This document shows positions 27,854 through 35,899 of a DNA stretch of 64,000 bases, piece after piece. Position 1 is the first letter of the stretch; every line of letters starts with the position of its first letter. The position numbers and the translations under genes were made by a program. This DNA is from Deferribacteres bacterium (lineage in GTDB: Bacteria; Zhuqueibacterota; Zhuqueibacteria; Zhuqueibacterales; Geothermadaptataceae), in contig JACKDE010000006.1 of assembly GCA_020633675.1 (NCBI GenBank), positions 192,901 through 256,900 on the forward strand, in the 5' to 3' direction. Below the pieces are notes generated by a model. It was not told the origin of the DNA. It did no database searches and worked only from the letters and a program-made list of their open reading frames with translations.

Positions 27854-28372
27854 ATGACTACCGATGGTAAAAGTTTTATGCCAGATTTAATAATATCTAT
27901 AATAGCCACCTTTATTGGTGGGATAATGGCGTTATTGTCTGGCCTTGTTTTATATCTAATTCAACAAGACTTTATAAGAAAAAACTATTTACAGGCAATC
28001 AAAACAGAAATTGGTATTAAAGTGAAGCATTGTAAAACGAGTACTAAATACCTACAGTCCATTAAAAAGAATTTGAATTCTCACAAACCAGCAAGGTGGC
28101 AAGATTTTGGAAGAGCTCCAGTATTTCATGCCTATCTTCCTCGAATAGGTGAAATAAAGCCAGCGCTAGCAAATGATATTATACGGTTTTATGACCTAGT
28201 AGGGAAATATCAGGTTGTTGGCAAAAATGTAAACGACTCATTGTTGGAATTGCATAAAATGCAATATGAAAACGATGCGAGAAAAGAAATCCTCGAAAGT
28301 ACTATAAAGGAAGAAATTGGTTTTTTAAACAGTTTGTCCGATTCAATAATAGACCTTGCAGAGAAGATTTGA
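27854..28372 (+). CDS. Small membrane-anchored hypothetical protein
   Basis: 172 aa. One membrane helix at about 12-37 (IISIIATFIGGIMALLSGLV), then a basic soluble domain, mostly helical (YLQAIKTEIGIKVKHCKTS ... LLELHKMQYENDARKEIL). The shape, one N-terminal helix with a cytoplasmic helical domain, is common among small proteins in defence or stress modules, but no specific family is evident. Starts 17 bases after the previous stop without a clear ribosome site, which suggests coupling. Third gene of the AT-rich island. Confidence 0.65.
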   Translation: MTTDGKSFMPDLIISIIATFIGGIMALLSGLVLYLIQQDFIRKNYLQAIKTEIGIKVKHCKTSTKYLQSIKKNLNSHKPARWQDFGRAPVFHAYLPRIGEIKPALANDIIRFYDLVGKYQVVGKNVNDSLLELHKMQYENDARKEILESTIKEEIGFLNSLSDSIIDLAEKI

Positions 28373-28388
28373 TACAATAAACAATCCC

Positions 28389-28964
28389 ATGCAAATCCCA
28401 ACAGACAAAACCTCGTACCGCCTGGAGCAGCAAATCTGTTCCGCGCTGAAGGTCGAATATCTGGGTTCGGGGCGGCAGATCCTGCGCGATGAGCGGCGCT
28501 TTAAAATCGACGAATTTCGGGTGGAGTGCGCTTGGCAAGTGACTATCAGGCCCAGCTTTGATCCCATCGCGCACCTTGCCGTGCTCTACCAACAGGAACG
28601 TCGGCGTGCTGCCTTCGCAATTGATCAGGATGAAAACGCATCAGCAGACGGAGGCCAGGTTTGTATCGCAGAATTCGCTGCCGATTGGCAGGAGCCGGTT
28701 TTGCAAGCTCTTCGCGGAACAGAATTCCTTGAGATCGATGACATGCGTTCGCTCGATGGCATTGGCTACGATCTGGCGGTCGATACGTCAGCGCTGAACG
28801 CCACGATCCACTTTAGCAATCCGCATCTAAAATCGCTCATCGAGCTCGAGCAAGCTTTTCTCAAAGTAGCCGGAGAAATTGTTGCTGGCGCGGCCAGCAA
28901 AGAAATCGAAGCGTATTTCCATGTTTGGCAGCGCTACTGCACAAGCCACAAGAAGCGTTTGTAG
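28389..28964 (+). CDS. Hypothetical protein, host-like composition
   Basis: 191 aa from ATG 28389 (MQIPTDKTSYRLEQQICS). The frame extends to 28356 and would overlap the previous gene. GC content returns to that of the chromosome here, so the island boundary lies near 28375. The protein has no signal peptide; the C-terminal half is helical (LIELEQAFLKVAGEIVAGA). No family recognised. It ends before a strong bidirectional hairpin at 28996. Confidence 0.65.
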   Translation: MQIPTDKTSYRLEQQICSALKVEYLGSGRQILRDERRFKIDEFRVECAWQVTIRPSFDPIAHLAVLYQQERRRAAFAIDQDENASADGGQVCIAEFAADWQEPVLQALRGTEFLEIDDMRSLDGIGYDLAVDTSALNATIHFSNPHLKSLIELEQAFLKVAGEIVAGAASKEIEAYFHVWQRYCTSHKKRL

Positions 28965-28995
28965 TCACCAATATTGCAAATTATTCAAAACACAA

Positions 28996-29028
28996 AAAAG
29001 CCCATGCTGTGCAACAACATGGGCTTTT
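28996..29028. terminator. Bidirectional intrinsic terminator
   Basis: AAAAGCCCATG (28996-29006) and CATGGGCTTTT (29018-29028) form a perfect 11-bp stem around an 11-base loop. It has T-runs in both directions, between convergent genes 28389-28964 (+) and 29072-29623 (-). Confidence 0.85.
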
Positions 29029-29071
29029 GAGCATAAACGAGAATCACTCTCGATCAGAAAAGGCTTTCTGA

Positions 29072-29623
29072 TTATTCTTTTGGCCGCGGATGGGCGATTT
29101 TCGCTGCGTATTCTTTGAAATCGAAGCCTTTGAAAGTTGGGCTTTCTTCGTTGTGGCACTTTTTGCAATTCTCCTCGGTCGGTATGATCAGACCAACGGA
29201 AGCGCGTTTGATTTTGCCAGCAACGATATCTTCTTTGACCTTCTTGTCGCTGTAAGCCGAGCCTGCGCCATGGCAGGATTCGCAGCCGACACCTTCATCG
29301 ACAGAATATTTCGCACCGAGCATTTTGGCATCAACGCCATGAGCGGTAACGTGGCATTTCAAGCATGCATCGGCTTTTTGGGGATCTTCAATGCCCTTGT
29401 CTGCGGCAATCTTTTTGGCCTCTTCGCTTGCCAGTACTTCGTAGGCTGAAGCATGTTTGGAACCTTGCCAAACTTTATAGGCTGCGCCGCTTTTTTTGGT
29501 GAAATGGCATTTTTTACAGCTGGCGCTTCCTTCATAGGTAAAGGACGATTTGTCCTGTGCCATCAATGTCCCAGCGAAAAGCAGAGCGAGCGTGGTCACA
29601 ACAAATAAAATGTTTCGGCGCAT
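29072..29623 (-). CDS. Tetraheme cytochrome c, c554-like
   Basis: 183 aa from the ATG at 29623 (MRRNILFVV), eight bases after AAGGAGG. Signal peptide ends GTLMAQ, so periplasmic. Four CxxCH haem sites: CKKCH 36-40, CLKCH 87-91, CESCH 114-118, CKKCH 153-157. Additional His residues (for example in GSKHASAYE and VTAHGVD) may serve as distal ligands. Spacing and the ASCKKCHFTKKSGAAYKVW opening resemble the cytochrome c554/c-prime domain, an electron-transfer module. It is transcribed alone, away from the other cytochromes, below a 23-bp palindrome at 29683. Probably a soluble electron carrier. Confidence 0.88.
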   Translation of the reverse strand: MRRNILFVVTTLALLFAGTLMAQDKSSFTYEGSASCKKCHFTKKSGAAYKVWQGSKHASAYEVLASEEAKKIAADKGIEDPQKADACLKCHVTAHGVDAKMLGAKYSVDEGVGCESCHGAGSAYSDKKVKEDIVAGKIKRASVGLIIPTEENCKKCHNEESPTFKGFDFKEYAAKIAHPRPKE

Positions 29624-29682
29624 TTTCATGCCCTCCTTAAATGATGTTGGTTTATTGTTCTTCCGATGATAAGAGGCAAATT

Positions 29683-29705
29683 TATTGTCAAGTACATTGA
29701 CAATA
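29683..29705. promoter_or_regulatory. 23-bp perfect palindrome upstream of the tetraheme cytochrome
   Basis: Arms TATTGTCAA (29683-29691) and TTGACAATA (29697-29705) are exact inverted copies around a 5-base centre, about 60 bases upstream of the start at 29623. The shape resembles CRP/FNR-family operators, although not the canonical TTGAT/ATCAA half-sites. The rest of the divergent spacer 29624-29996 is AT-rich. No clear promoter for the + strand gene is seen beyond its ribosome site (ACGGAGG at 29982). Confidence 0.55.
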
Positions 29706-29996
29706 TTCATACCAAAAGCATTTCAATGCCAACACTTTCACCAAAATGCTTCTATCAATTTAAATAATATAGATTTCTATGCAAAAGAAAAATGTGCAAT
29801 TTTAAAATTTTCTCTACGGCATCTTTCCTAAAAATGAGAATGCAGTAGTGTTTTTTTTAGATTCAGGAAATTCTGGAATGACTTTGAAGAAAAACAGTAT
29901 AAGTTTTTATTGAAGTTAACCGATGGAAGCACGGCTGAAAAAACTGGCTTTAAAATTGCGAAAGGGCCTTTATCACAAAATACGGAGGTTGTTTCA

Positions 29997-30416
29997 ATGC
30001 ATCGGAAAATGAAAGTTTATCTGGTTTTTACAGTGATCATCGCCTCGATGGGATTTCTTTTGATCAGTGGTTTCGACCAGGACACCATGACCTACTATAC
30101 GACCGTAAAAGAGCTGAAGGCAAAAGGAAACGACGCATATAACAATGGCTACCGCGTCAGTGGGACCGTGGAAATGGGCTCGCTGAAAAAGTCTGCCGAC
30201 CAGCTCGTTGCACGCTTTGTGATTAACGAAGAAGGGGAGACGCTGCAAGTTGAATATCGCGGCATTGTACCGGATACCTTTAAAGAAGGCGGCGATGTTC
30301 TGCTTGAAGGCCGCTTTCGCAGCGACCAGGTTTTCTACGCGACCAATATTATGACCAAATGTGCAAGCAAATATGATCCGTCGCAAAAAACTTCCGATTC
30401 GGCTCAGCAATACTAA
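29997..30416 (+). CDS. ccmE: CcmE-like haem chaperone with CxxxY motif
   Basis: 139 aa from ATG 29997 with ACGGAGG upstream. N-terminal membrane anchor (VYLVFTVIIASMGFLLISGF, about 8-26), then an OB-fold beta-barrel (YRVSGTVEMGS, LVARFVINEEGETLQVEYRGIVPD, GGDVLLEGRF). CcmE carries haem for delivery to apocytochromes. In most bacteria haem binds covalently to His in an HxxxY motif. Here that motif is C122-A-S-K-Y126, the CxxxY form known from some sulfate reducers and archaea. No other ccm gene is in the window. The gene fits the cytochrome-rich surroundings and ends at a terminator at 30427. Confidence 0.88.
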   Translation: MHRKMKVYLVFTVIIASMGFLLISGFDQDTMTYYTTVKELKAKGNDAYNNGYRVSGTVEMGSLKKSADQLVARFVINEEGETLQVEYRGIVPDTFKEGGDVLLEGRFRSDQVFYATNIMTKCASKYDPSQKTSDSAQQY

Positions 30417-30426
30417 GTTGAGTCTG

Positions 30427-30463
30427 ACATGCCATGCTTCACGCGCCTGGCAGGCATGTTTTT
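30427..30463 (+). terminator. Intrinsic terminator after ccmE
   Basis: ACATGCC (30427-30433) pairs with GGCATGT (30453-30459), extendable by an inner TGC/GCA with one bulge, and is followed by TTTTT. It lies 10 bases after the ccmE stop. Confidence 0.7.
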
Positions 30464-30508
30464 AGCGGAATGAGGCGGCTGGGATCTTCCAAATATTGAT
30501 TCATCTCT

Positions 30509-31936
30509 ATGAAAAAAAGTGAAGTCAAAATTCTCATTGTCGATTCTCCCGAAGCTTTGAAAAACGGCTATGCGCGCAACCTGCAATCCTGCGGCTACGC
30601 GTTCGATACAGCAATATCGACTGATGAGGCTTTGCGCAAAATCCAGGGCACAGACTACAGCCTGGTCTTGACAGAACTCCGCAACAAAAATATAGACGGC
30701 TTGCATTTTCTGCAGCGGTCAAAAAGCATCGCTCCATACATGCAAACGGCCGTACTGGCCTCGCAGCCAGATATCGAAAGTGCTGTGAAGGCGATCAAGC
30801 TCGGCGCCATTGAGTTTCTCGAAAAGCCGGTAGCCGACATCAAATTGCGCTGGTTGGTCAATTGCGGACTTTGCATCAGCCGGCGGGCGCTGGCAGCTCC
30901 CTACATTGCCAAAAATCAGCCACCACAAATGCAGTTTGATGGCCTGGTAGGGCAGAGCGACGCCATGCAGCGCGTGTACGACATGATTCAGAATGTCGCC
31001 GAGTCTGAAGCCAACGTCCTGATTACCGGCGAAAGCGGTACCGGCAAGGAGTTGGTCGCACGCAGCGTACACGCTCGCAGCCAAAGAAGTGAGAAGTCGT
31101 TTGTGCCGATCAACTGCAGTGCTTTGCCGGAAAACCTGTTTGAAGCAGAGCTTTTCGGGTACGAGAAAGGCGCATTTACCGGCGCCAATCAACGCAAGCT
31201 CGGGCTTCTCGAGTTTGCGCACAATGGCAGCTTTTTTCTCGATGAAGTCGTTGAAATGCCGGTGAATCTGCAAGCAAAATTGCTGCGGGTTTTGCAGGAC
31301 AAAAAACTGCGCCATTTGGGTGGCAATGAGTTGATCCCGGTTGATGTGCGCTTGATTTCAGCTTCCAATCGCGATTTGCAGGCTGCGATGGATGAGGGGA
31401 TTTTGCGGCAGGACTTTTATTTTCGACTGAATGTCGTGAATATCCACCTGCCGCCTTTGCGTGAGCGGCCCGAAGATATTCCTCTGTTGGTCGACCATTT
31501 TCTTTACCGGTTCCTTAAATCTTCTGCAAAAACCATCACAGGATTTGATGATGAGGTGGTTTCGTTGTTTGAATGCTATGCTTGGCCGGGCAATGTGCGC
31601 GAGCTTGAGAATATCATTGAGCGGGCCATCACGCTGGCGCGGGGTAGCAAGATTACACTGAATGACTTGCCGCCACATTTGATGTCGGGCAATACGCAAC
31701 AAGGCCAAAGCACCTTCGGCAAGCTCAGTCTGGTTGAAGCCAAACAGAAAGCCATCGATGAGGTGGAGCGCAAGTACTTGTTGGCTTTGCTCAGCCAGCA
31801 CAATGGCAATGTGACAAAAATTGCAGAAGAAGCCGGCATGACACGGCGCAATCTGCATCGCCTTTTAAATCGGCATCGCCTGGATGCCAACGCCTGGAGA
31901 ATGAGCGAAGGGAAAAAGCATGATCGATTGGGATAA
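30509..31936 (+). CDS. NtrC-family sigma-54 activator with degenerate receiver domain
   Basis: 475 aa. The receiver domain (1-120) has the fold pattern (VKILIVDSPEAL, Lys106 in EFLEKP). The phospho-acceptor Asp, however, is Glu56 (LVLTE), and the acidic pair near the N-terminus is reduced to Asp12-Ser13. Phosphorylation is therefore unlikely and the domain may mimic the active state. The AAA+ domain is intact: GESGTGKE, GAFTGA and Walker B (FFLDEV). A C-terminal Fis-type helix-turn-helix follows (HNGNVTKIAEEAGMTRRNL). A good -24/-12 promoter lies downstream at 32231, upstream of the receiver-like gene and a nonahaem cytochrome. No sensor kinase is adjacent. Confidence 0.92.
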   Translation: MKKSEVKILIVDSPEALKNGYARNLQSCGYAFDTAISTDEALRKIQGTDYSLVLTELRNKNIDGLHFLQRSKSIAPYMQTAVLASQPDIESAVKAIKLGAIEFLEKPVADIKLRWLVNCGLCISRRALAAPYIAKNQPPQMQFDGLVGQSDAMQRVYDMIQNVAESEANVLITGESGTGKELVARSVHARSQRSEKSFVPINCSALPENLFEAELFGYEKGAFTGANQRKLGLLEFAHNGSFFLDEVVEMPVNLQAKLLRVLQDKKLRHLGGNELIPVDVRLISASNRDLQAAMDEGILRQDFYFRLNVVNIHLPPLRERPEDIPLLVDHFLYRFLKSSAKTITGFDDEVVSLFECYAWPGNVRELENIIERAITLARGSKITLNDLPPHLMSGNTQQGQSTFGKLSLVEAKQKAIDEVERKYLLALLSQHNGNVTKIAEEAGMTRRNLHRLLNRHRLDANAWRMSEGKKHDRLG

Positions 31937-32094
31937 TTGAAATTGATGTTGGATTTGGCTCCCAATCGCATAGTGCTTTTATTGTTTATAAGTCGAAAAG
32001 TGAGACATACCTTTCCCGCCTTTTTTCATTCGTATCTCTCCGCAGTGAAAACCATTAATATTAATCAGTTAAGATGAAAAATAAATGAAATTGT

Positions 32095-32110
32095 GGGACA
32101 GGGATGTCCC
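32095..32110 (+). terminator. Short hairpin after the sigma-54 activator gene
   Basis: GGGACA (32095-32100) and TGTCCC (32105-32110) form a 6-bp stem with a 4-base loop, followed by TTTAGGGCTTTT. Weak terminator or other structure. The rest of the 339-base spacer (31937-32275) is AT-rich and otherwise holds only the sigma-54 element at 32231. Confidence 0.4.
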
Positions 32111-32230
32111 TTTAGGGCTTTTGATAGGATGCCTTGCTTGTTGTCATTAATTCCCCAGAATAATAATTTTTGTTTTTTTGGAACTTAGCTTCGCTATGAA
32201 ATGCATAAAAATTAAAAAATCTAATGATTC

Positions 32231-32246
32231 TGGAACGTGGTTTGCC
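32231..32246 (+). promoter_or_regulatory. Sigma-54 (-24/-12) promoter
   Basis: TGGAACGTGGTTTGCC matches TGGCACG-N4-TTGCw with one -24 mismatch and has the diagnostic GG and GC exactly ten bases apart. The predicted transcript start is about 32257, just upstream of the ribosome site GGAGG (32264-32268) and ATG 32276. Confidence 0.75.
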
Positions 32247-32275
32247 ATACAAGAATCCATTATGGAGGTAATGCC

Positions 32276-32659
32276 ATGTCCACGAATGCCGGATTGGCCT
32301 ACAGCAATGATCAAAAATTTCGTTTGCATTTCGATGAAATCTGTTCATGCCTGCATATGGAATGGCAAAAAGAGACAAGCATTGCTGACTATCTTTTGGC
32401 CCTCGAACACGATGAATTTCAAGTGCTGCTATTCGACTGCCACGAGGTGGATAACGAAACGATTAAGTGGGCGACATTTGTTCGCAAGCTTCGGCCGCGT
32501 CTCCCGCTCATCGTTGCATCAGAAGTTTGTGACAAAGAAGCGGGCGCCAGGCTGTTGGAACAAGGTATTTTCTACCTTGGGCAACACCCGCTCGATAACG
32601 AAGTGATGACGAAAGTGCTCACATCGGCCATAAAACAACAGACATTAAATAAACAATAG
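32276..32659 (+). CDS. Receiver-like (CheY-fold) protein without effector domain
   Basis: 127 aa from ATG 32276, seven bases after GGAGG. A longer frame from 32237 would start inside the promoter. The pattern of hydrophobic strands and helices fits a CheY-like fold. The strand VLLFDCHEVDNETIKW keeps an Asp at about the phospho-site, LPLIVASEVCDKEAG fits the fourth strand, and the conserved Lys after strand five is absent (YLGQHPLD). It is therefore probably a divergent or non-phosphorylated receiver acting through protein contacts. First gene of the sigma-54-driven unit that leads into the nonahaem cytochrome. Confidence 0.7.
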   Translation: MSTNAGLAYSNDQKFRLHFDEICSCLHMEWQKETSIADYLLALEHDEFQVLLFDCHEVDNETIKWATFVRKLRPRLPLIVASEVCDKEAGARLLEQGIFYLGQHPLDNEVMTKVLTSAIKQQTLNKQ

Positions 32660-32769
32660 AATGAAAAGAAAGGAGGTGCTGAGAAAAAACGGCATAGCTT
32701 AACAAACAAGCTAACGTGTTGTTTATTTGTTGTTAGAAGTTAAATCGTATGCTCAGAAGGAGGTTTCTA

Positions 32770-35598
32770 ATGAAGCATCGGAAAACGAAATGCGCTGGGG
32801 TGACAATGATGTCGCTGCTGTTTTTGGCGGCGATGACCTTTGCGCAAACTCCTACAGCGAGCGTGAAAGTTCAAGGGTACAGCCCGCAAGAAATTCACGA
32901 CCTCGGATGGCCAGGCCCTAAATCTTCCGGCTTGTCCAATGTAGGTATCGGACAAGTGGTCTATCTGGTTGGCAGCGACGAAGGTGGCGCAGAAGTCACG
33001 ACCTATGCATGGTCAATTGCCTCTGCACCCACAGGCTCGAATGCTGCTCTCGATAGCTCAGATACCTGGCAAGTTACTTTCCGTCCTGATCTTATCGGTG
33101 CGTACACGATCGAATTGGTTGTCACCACCGCCGGTGGCACCAGCGAAGCGGCATCGATTCGTATTAGTGCAGGCAAGTTTGTTGGCGTCGGTGGCATGGA
33201 TGGTTTGCCGACAGATGTCGCGCAAGGTCAATGTAGCCTGTGCCATAACACAAACTTCCAGCAATGGACCAAAACTGGCCACTCCACAAAGTTCACCCGT
33301 GAAATCAGTGGTTTGGGCAGCGCTCATTATCAGGAAAGATGTAACGAATGCCATACAACTGGCTATGATACCACCAGTACGGCTCTTGGCAATGATGGTT
33401 TTTTTGCGGTCCAACAAGAGTTGGGTTGGGTCTTCCCGGCAACGCTGGAACCTGCCAACTGGACCGATATCAAAACCAATTATACCAAACTGGCGCATCG
33501 TGCCAATATTCAGTGCGAAGCCTGCCACGGTCCTGGCAGCCAGCATAAGGGCAACAAGGCAAATATCGCGATGACGATTGATGAAGCAGCTTGCGCCCAA
33601 TGCCACGATGAAGAACCCTACCACAATACTGTTATCCAATGGAAAAATTCCCGCCATGGCAATCCGCAGACAGACCGTTCAACCAGCGGCTCCTGTGCAC
33701 GCTGCCACTCCGGTTGGGGATTTGTGACCCGTATCGATGTGATTACCAACGATACGCGTCCAACTCTCGGCGTCAATCAGGTAACCTGCGCGGTTTGCCA
33801 TGATCCTCATGATGCCGAATTGCCGAGCCAGGTTCGTAGCCTTAGCGATGTGACTCTTGGCGATGAAAAAACGGTCGTTGATTATGGTGGTATGGGTAAA
33901 CTTTGTATGCAATGCCATACTGGGCGTCGTAATGCTGAAGAGTATGCCAGCGAAGAAGGCAACATCTCAACGCATTTTGGCCCACACTATAGTGCACAAG
34001 CGGATATGATCGATGGCTCCAACGCAATCGACTACGGTATTCCGATCGGTACTTCCGGTCACAAGTTTGCTGTTGAAAACGCTTGTGTAACCTGCCATAT
34101 GCAGCCAACTCCTGCCGAAGGTCCTGCCAAGGATAAAGTTGGCGAACACACCTATGCAGTGCGCTGGGATAACGATACGCCGGACGATCCGTCCGACGAT
34201 TTTGAACATGTCGCAGCCTGCCAGAATTGCCATGGCCCGATTCAGTCTTTCGACGATATTATGGCCAAAGCGGATTTTGATAAAGACGGTACGATTGAAG
34301 GTACACGTCATGAAATCGAAGGCATGTTGCACAATCTCGGCATGCTGTTGCCGCCTGTTGGCGATCCCGAAGTCATGTCAACCAGCGCGTCTTTGGAAGA
34401 GTACAAATGGTCCGCACCCGGCTTGACCCCGGAACAGGTAGCCTATCGCCAGGCTTTGACAAAAGCTGCTTTCAACTATAAGTTCGTCGAAGAAGATCGC
34501 AGCCACGGTGTTCACAACGCCGGTTATGCTTTTGCATTGCTGAGCCGTTCGATTGAATCGGTTACCACCGGCGATGTTGGTGCAGCAAATATCATTTCGA
34601 TTACTGATGTGCCGAACGATCAAGGTAAACAAGTTCGTGTCGCCTGGTACAAATTCCCTGGTGATGGCTTGTCTGCCAATCCGCTGACCAACTATACGGT
34701 CTGGCGTCGAGTTGATGATGCCACCAACGGCTCTGTCGGCAAATCCAATATCGTTCAGTCCCGCGAAGAACTCGGTTCGCTGGTGGATGAAGGCGATCTC
34801 GGCAAACGCTTTACGGTTGCCAATGATGGCCAGTGGGATTTCGTCGGCTGGCTTCCGGCTGCCGGACGTGAAGTGTACAGCGCAGTTGTACCGACCTTGT
34901 TCGATAGCACCGCCGCTGGTATGCACATGTCGTATTTCTTTGTGGCTGGCCACGCTGTTAGCCAGAATTACGAAACAGCCGCGGACAGTGGCTATTCGGT
35001 CGACAACCTCGCTCCTTCAACCCCAAGCAGTATTGCGATGGGCGTTGCTGCGAAGTCTGTGAACTTCCAGTGGGACGATCCAATCGATCCGGATTTCCGC
35101 TACTTTGCAGTCTATCGCTCCGAATCCAGCGGTTTCGATCCGAATGCAGTTGAACCGCTCGCTACGCTGATCAATACCGAATTCAATGATGAAAATGTTG
35201 AAGTAGGCAAAGACTATTTCTACCGCTTCTCTGCCTTTGACTTTGCTGGCAATGAAAGCGCATTTTCTGAAGAGTTGACGGCGACGATCACCAGTATCGG
35301 CAGCGAAGAAGCTGTTCCGACCGAATATGCGTTGCTGCAAAACTATCCAAACCCATTCAACCCGTCCACAACCATCGAGTATCAATTGCCTGAAGCCGGC
35401 AAGGTTCGCCTGACGGTCTTCAACGTGCTTGGTGCCCCTGTGCGCACGCTGGTTGATCGCGATCAAGCTGCAGGTAGCTTCAAGATTACCTGGGATGCTC
35501 GCGACAATGCCGGTAGCCTGGTGCCTTCGGGTGTTTACTTCTACCGCGTTGAAAGTGGTACTTTTGCAGAAATGAAAAAGATGATTCTGATGAAGTAA
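32770..35598 (+). CDS. Nonahaem cytochrome c with Ig/Fn3-like domains and C-terminal surface-sorting domain
   Basis: 942 aa from ATG 32770 (AGAAGGAGG upstream). Signal peptide (MMSLLFLAAMTFAQ). Residues 25-140 form an Ig/PKD-like beta domain (TYAWSIASAPTGSNA). Nine CxxCH sites follow: CSLCH, CNECH, CEACH, CAQCH, CARCH, CAVCH, CMQCH, CVTCH, CQNCH. After about residue 600 come fibronectin-III-like domains (VRVAWYKFPGDGLSANPLTN; SVNFQWDDPIDPDFRYFAVY). The last 85 residues are the FCB-type sorting/FlgD-like domain: YALLQNYPNPFNPSTTIEY, FNVLGAPVRTLV, GVYFYRVESG, MILMK. This suggests export to the cell surface by a type IX-like system. Likely an extracellular electron-transfer or metal-reducing protein under the sigma-54 promoter at 32231. 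Confidence 0.92.
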   Translation: MKHRKTKCAGVTMMSLLFLAAMTFAQTPTASVKVQGYSPQEIHDLGWPGPKSSGLSNVGIGQVVYLVGSDEGGAEVTTYAWSIASAPTGSNAALDSSDTWQVTFRPDLIGAYTIELVVTTAGGTSEAASIRISAGKFVGVGGMDGLPTDVAQGQCSLCHNTNFQQWTKTGHSTKFTREISGLGSAHYQERCNECHTTGYDTTSTALGNDGFFAVQQELGWVFPATLEPANWTDIKTNYTKLAHRANIQCEACHGPGSQHKGNKANIAMTIDEAACAQCHDEEPYHNTVIQWKNSRHGNPQTDRSTSGSCARCHSGWGFVTRIDVITNDTRPTLGVNQVTCAVCHDPHDAELPSQVRSLSDVTLGDEKTVVDYGGMGKLCMQCHTGRRNAEEYASEEGNISTHFGPHYSAQADMIDGSNAIDYGIPIGTSGHKFAVENACVTCHMQPTPAEGPAKDKVGEHTYAVRWDNDTPDDPSDDFEHVAACQNCHGPIQSFDDIMAKADFDKDGTIEGTRHEIEGMLHNLGMLLPPVGDPEVMSTSASLEEYKWSAPGLTPEQVAYRQALTKAAFNYKFVEEDRSHGVHNAGYAFALLSRSIESVTTGDVGAANIISITDVPNDQGKQVRVAWYKFPGDGLSANPLTNYTVWRRVDDATNGSVGKSNIVQSREELGSLVDEGDLGKRFTVANDGQWDFVGWLPAAGREVYSAVVPTLFDSTAAGMHMSYFFVAGHAVSQNYETAADSGYSVDNLAPSTPSSIAMGVAAKSVNFQWDDPIDPDFRYFAVYRSESSGFDPNAVEPLATLINTEFNDENVEVGKDYFYRFSAFDFAGNESAFSEELTATITSIGSEEAVPTEYALLQNYPNPFNPSTTIEYQLPEAGKVRLTVFNVLGAPVRTLVDRDQAAGSFKITWDARDNAGSLVPSGVYFYRVESGTFAEMKKMILMK

Positions 35599-35676
35599 TC
35601 ATAATTCCTGCCGCGCTTGCCATGAAAATGGGGGATCGCTACGAATGAGAAGTATATGAAGCGAGCGCTTAAAAAT

Positions 35677-35713
35677 GGGCAGCCGCCATCTTCCTGGAAA
35701 ATGGTGGCTGCCC
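35677..35713 (+). terminator. Strong hairpin terminator
   Basis: GGGCAGCCGCCAT (35677-35689) pairs with ATGGTGGCTGCCC (35701-35713) over 13 positions with one G-T pair and an 11-base loop, about 80 bases after the nonahaem cytochrome. The 301-base spacer (35599-35899) shows no other clear signal apart from AAAGGGAGG before the Rieske gene. Confidence 0.7.
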
Positions 35714-35899
35714 TGTTTCACCTACTTTGATCGAGTAGCTGTACGATTATCTAAAACCGTACAGCTACTTGCTTTTTCCGGATTGCATACCCAATTTGCC
35801 AAATCGTTAAGATCAATTTGTCCGTGCGAATGCAATTCAAATTTTGCTAAAGTGTTTTCGTTGTAGGTTGAAGAGCTCTTTCAAAGGGAGGAATGCAAA

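Noticed and set aside
29716..29745. TTGGCATTGAAATGC-like sigma-54 element on the minus strand before the tetrahaem cytochrome
   Set aside because: GG and GC are nine bases apart instead of ten, and sigma-54 tolerates little spacing change.
32661..32702. Thirteen-codon leader-peptide-like frame between the receiver-like gene and the nonahaem cytochrome
   Set aside because: Its only notable feature is an internal AAAGGAGG; no attenuator structure follows except a 6-bp stem at 32695-32713.
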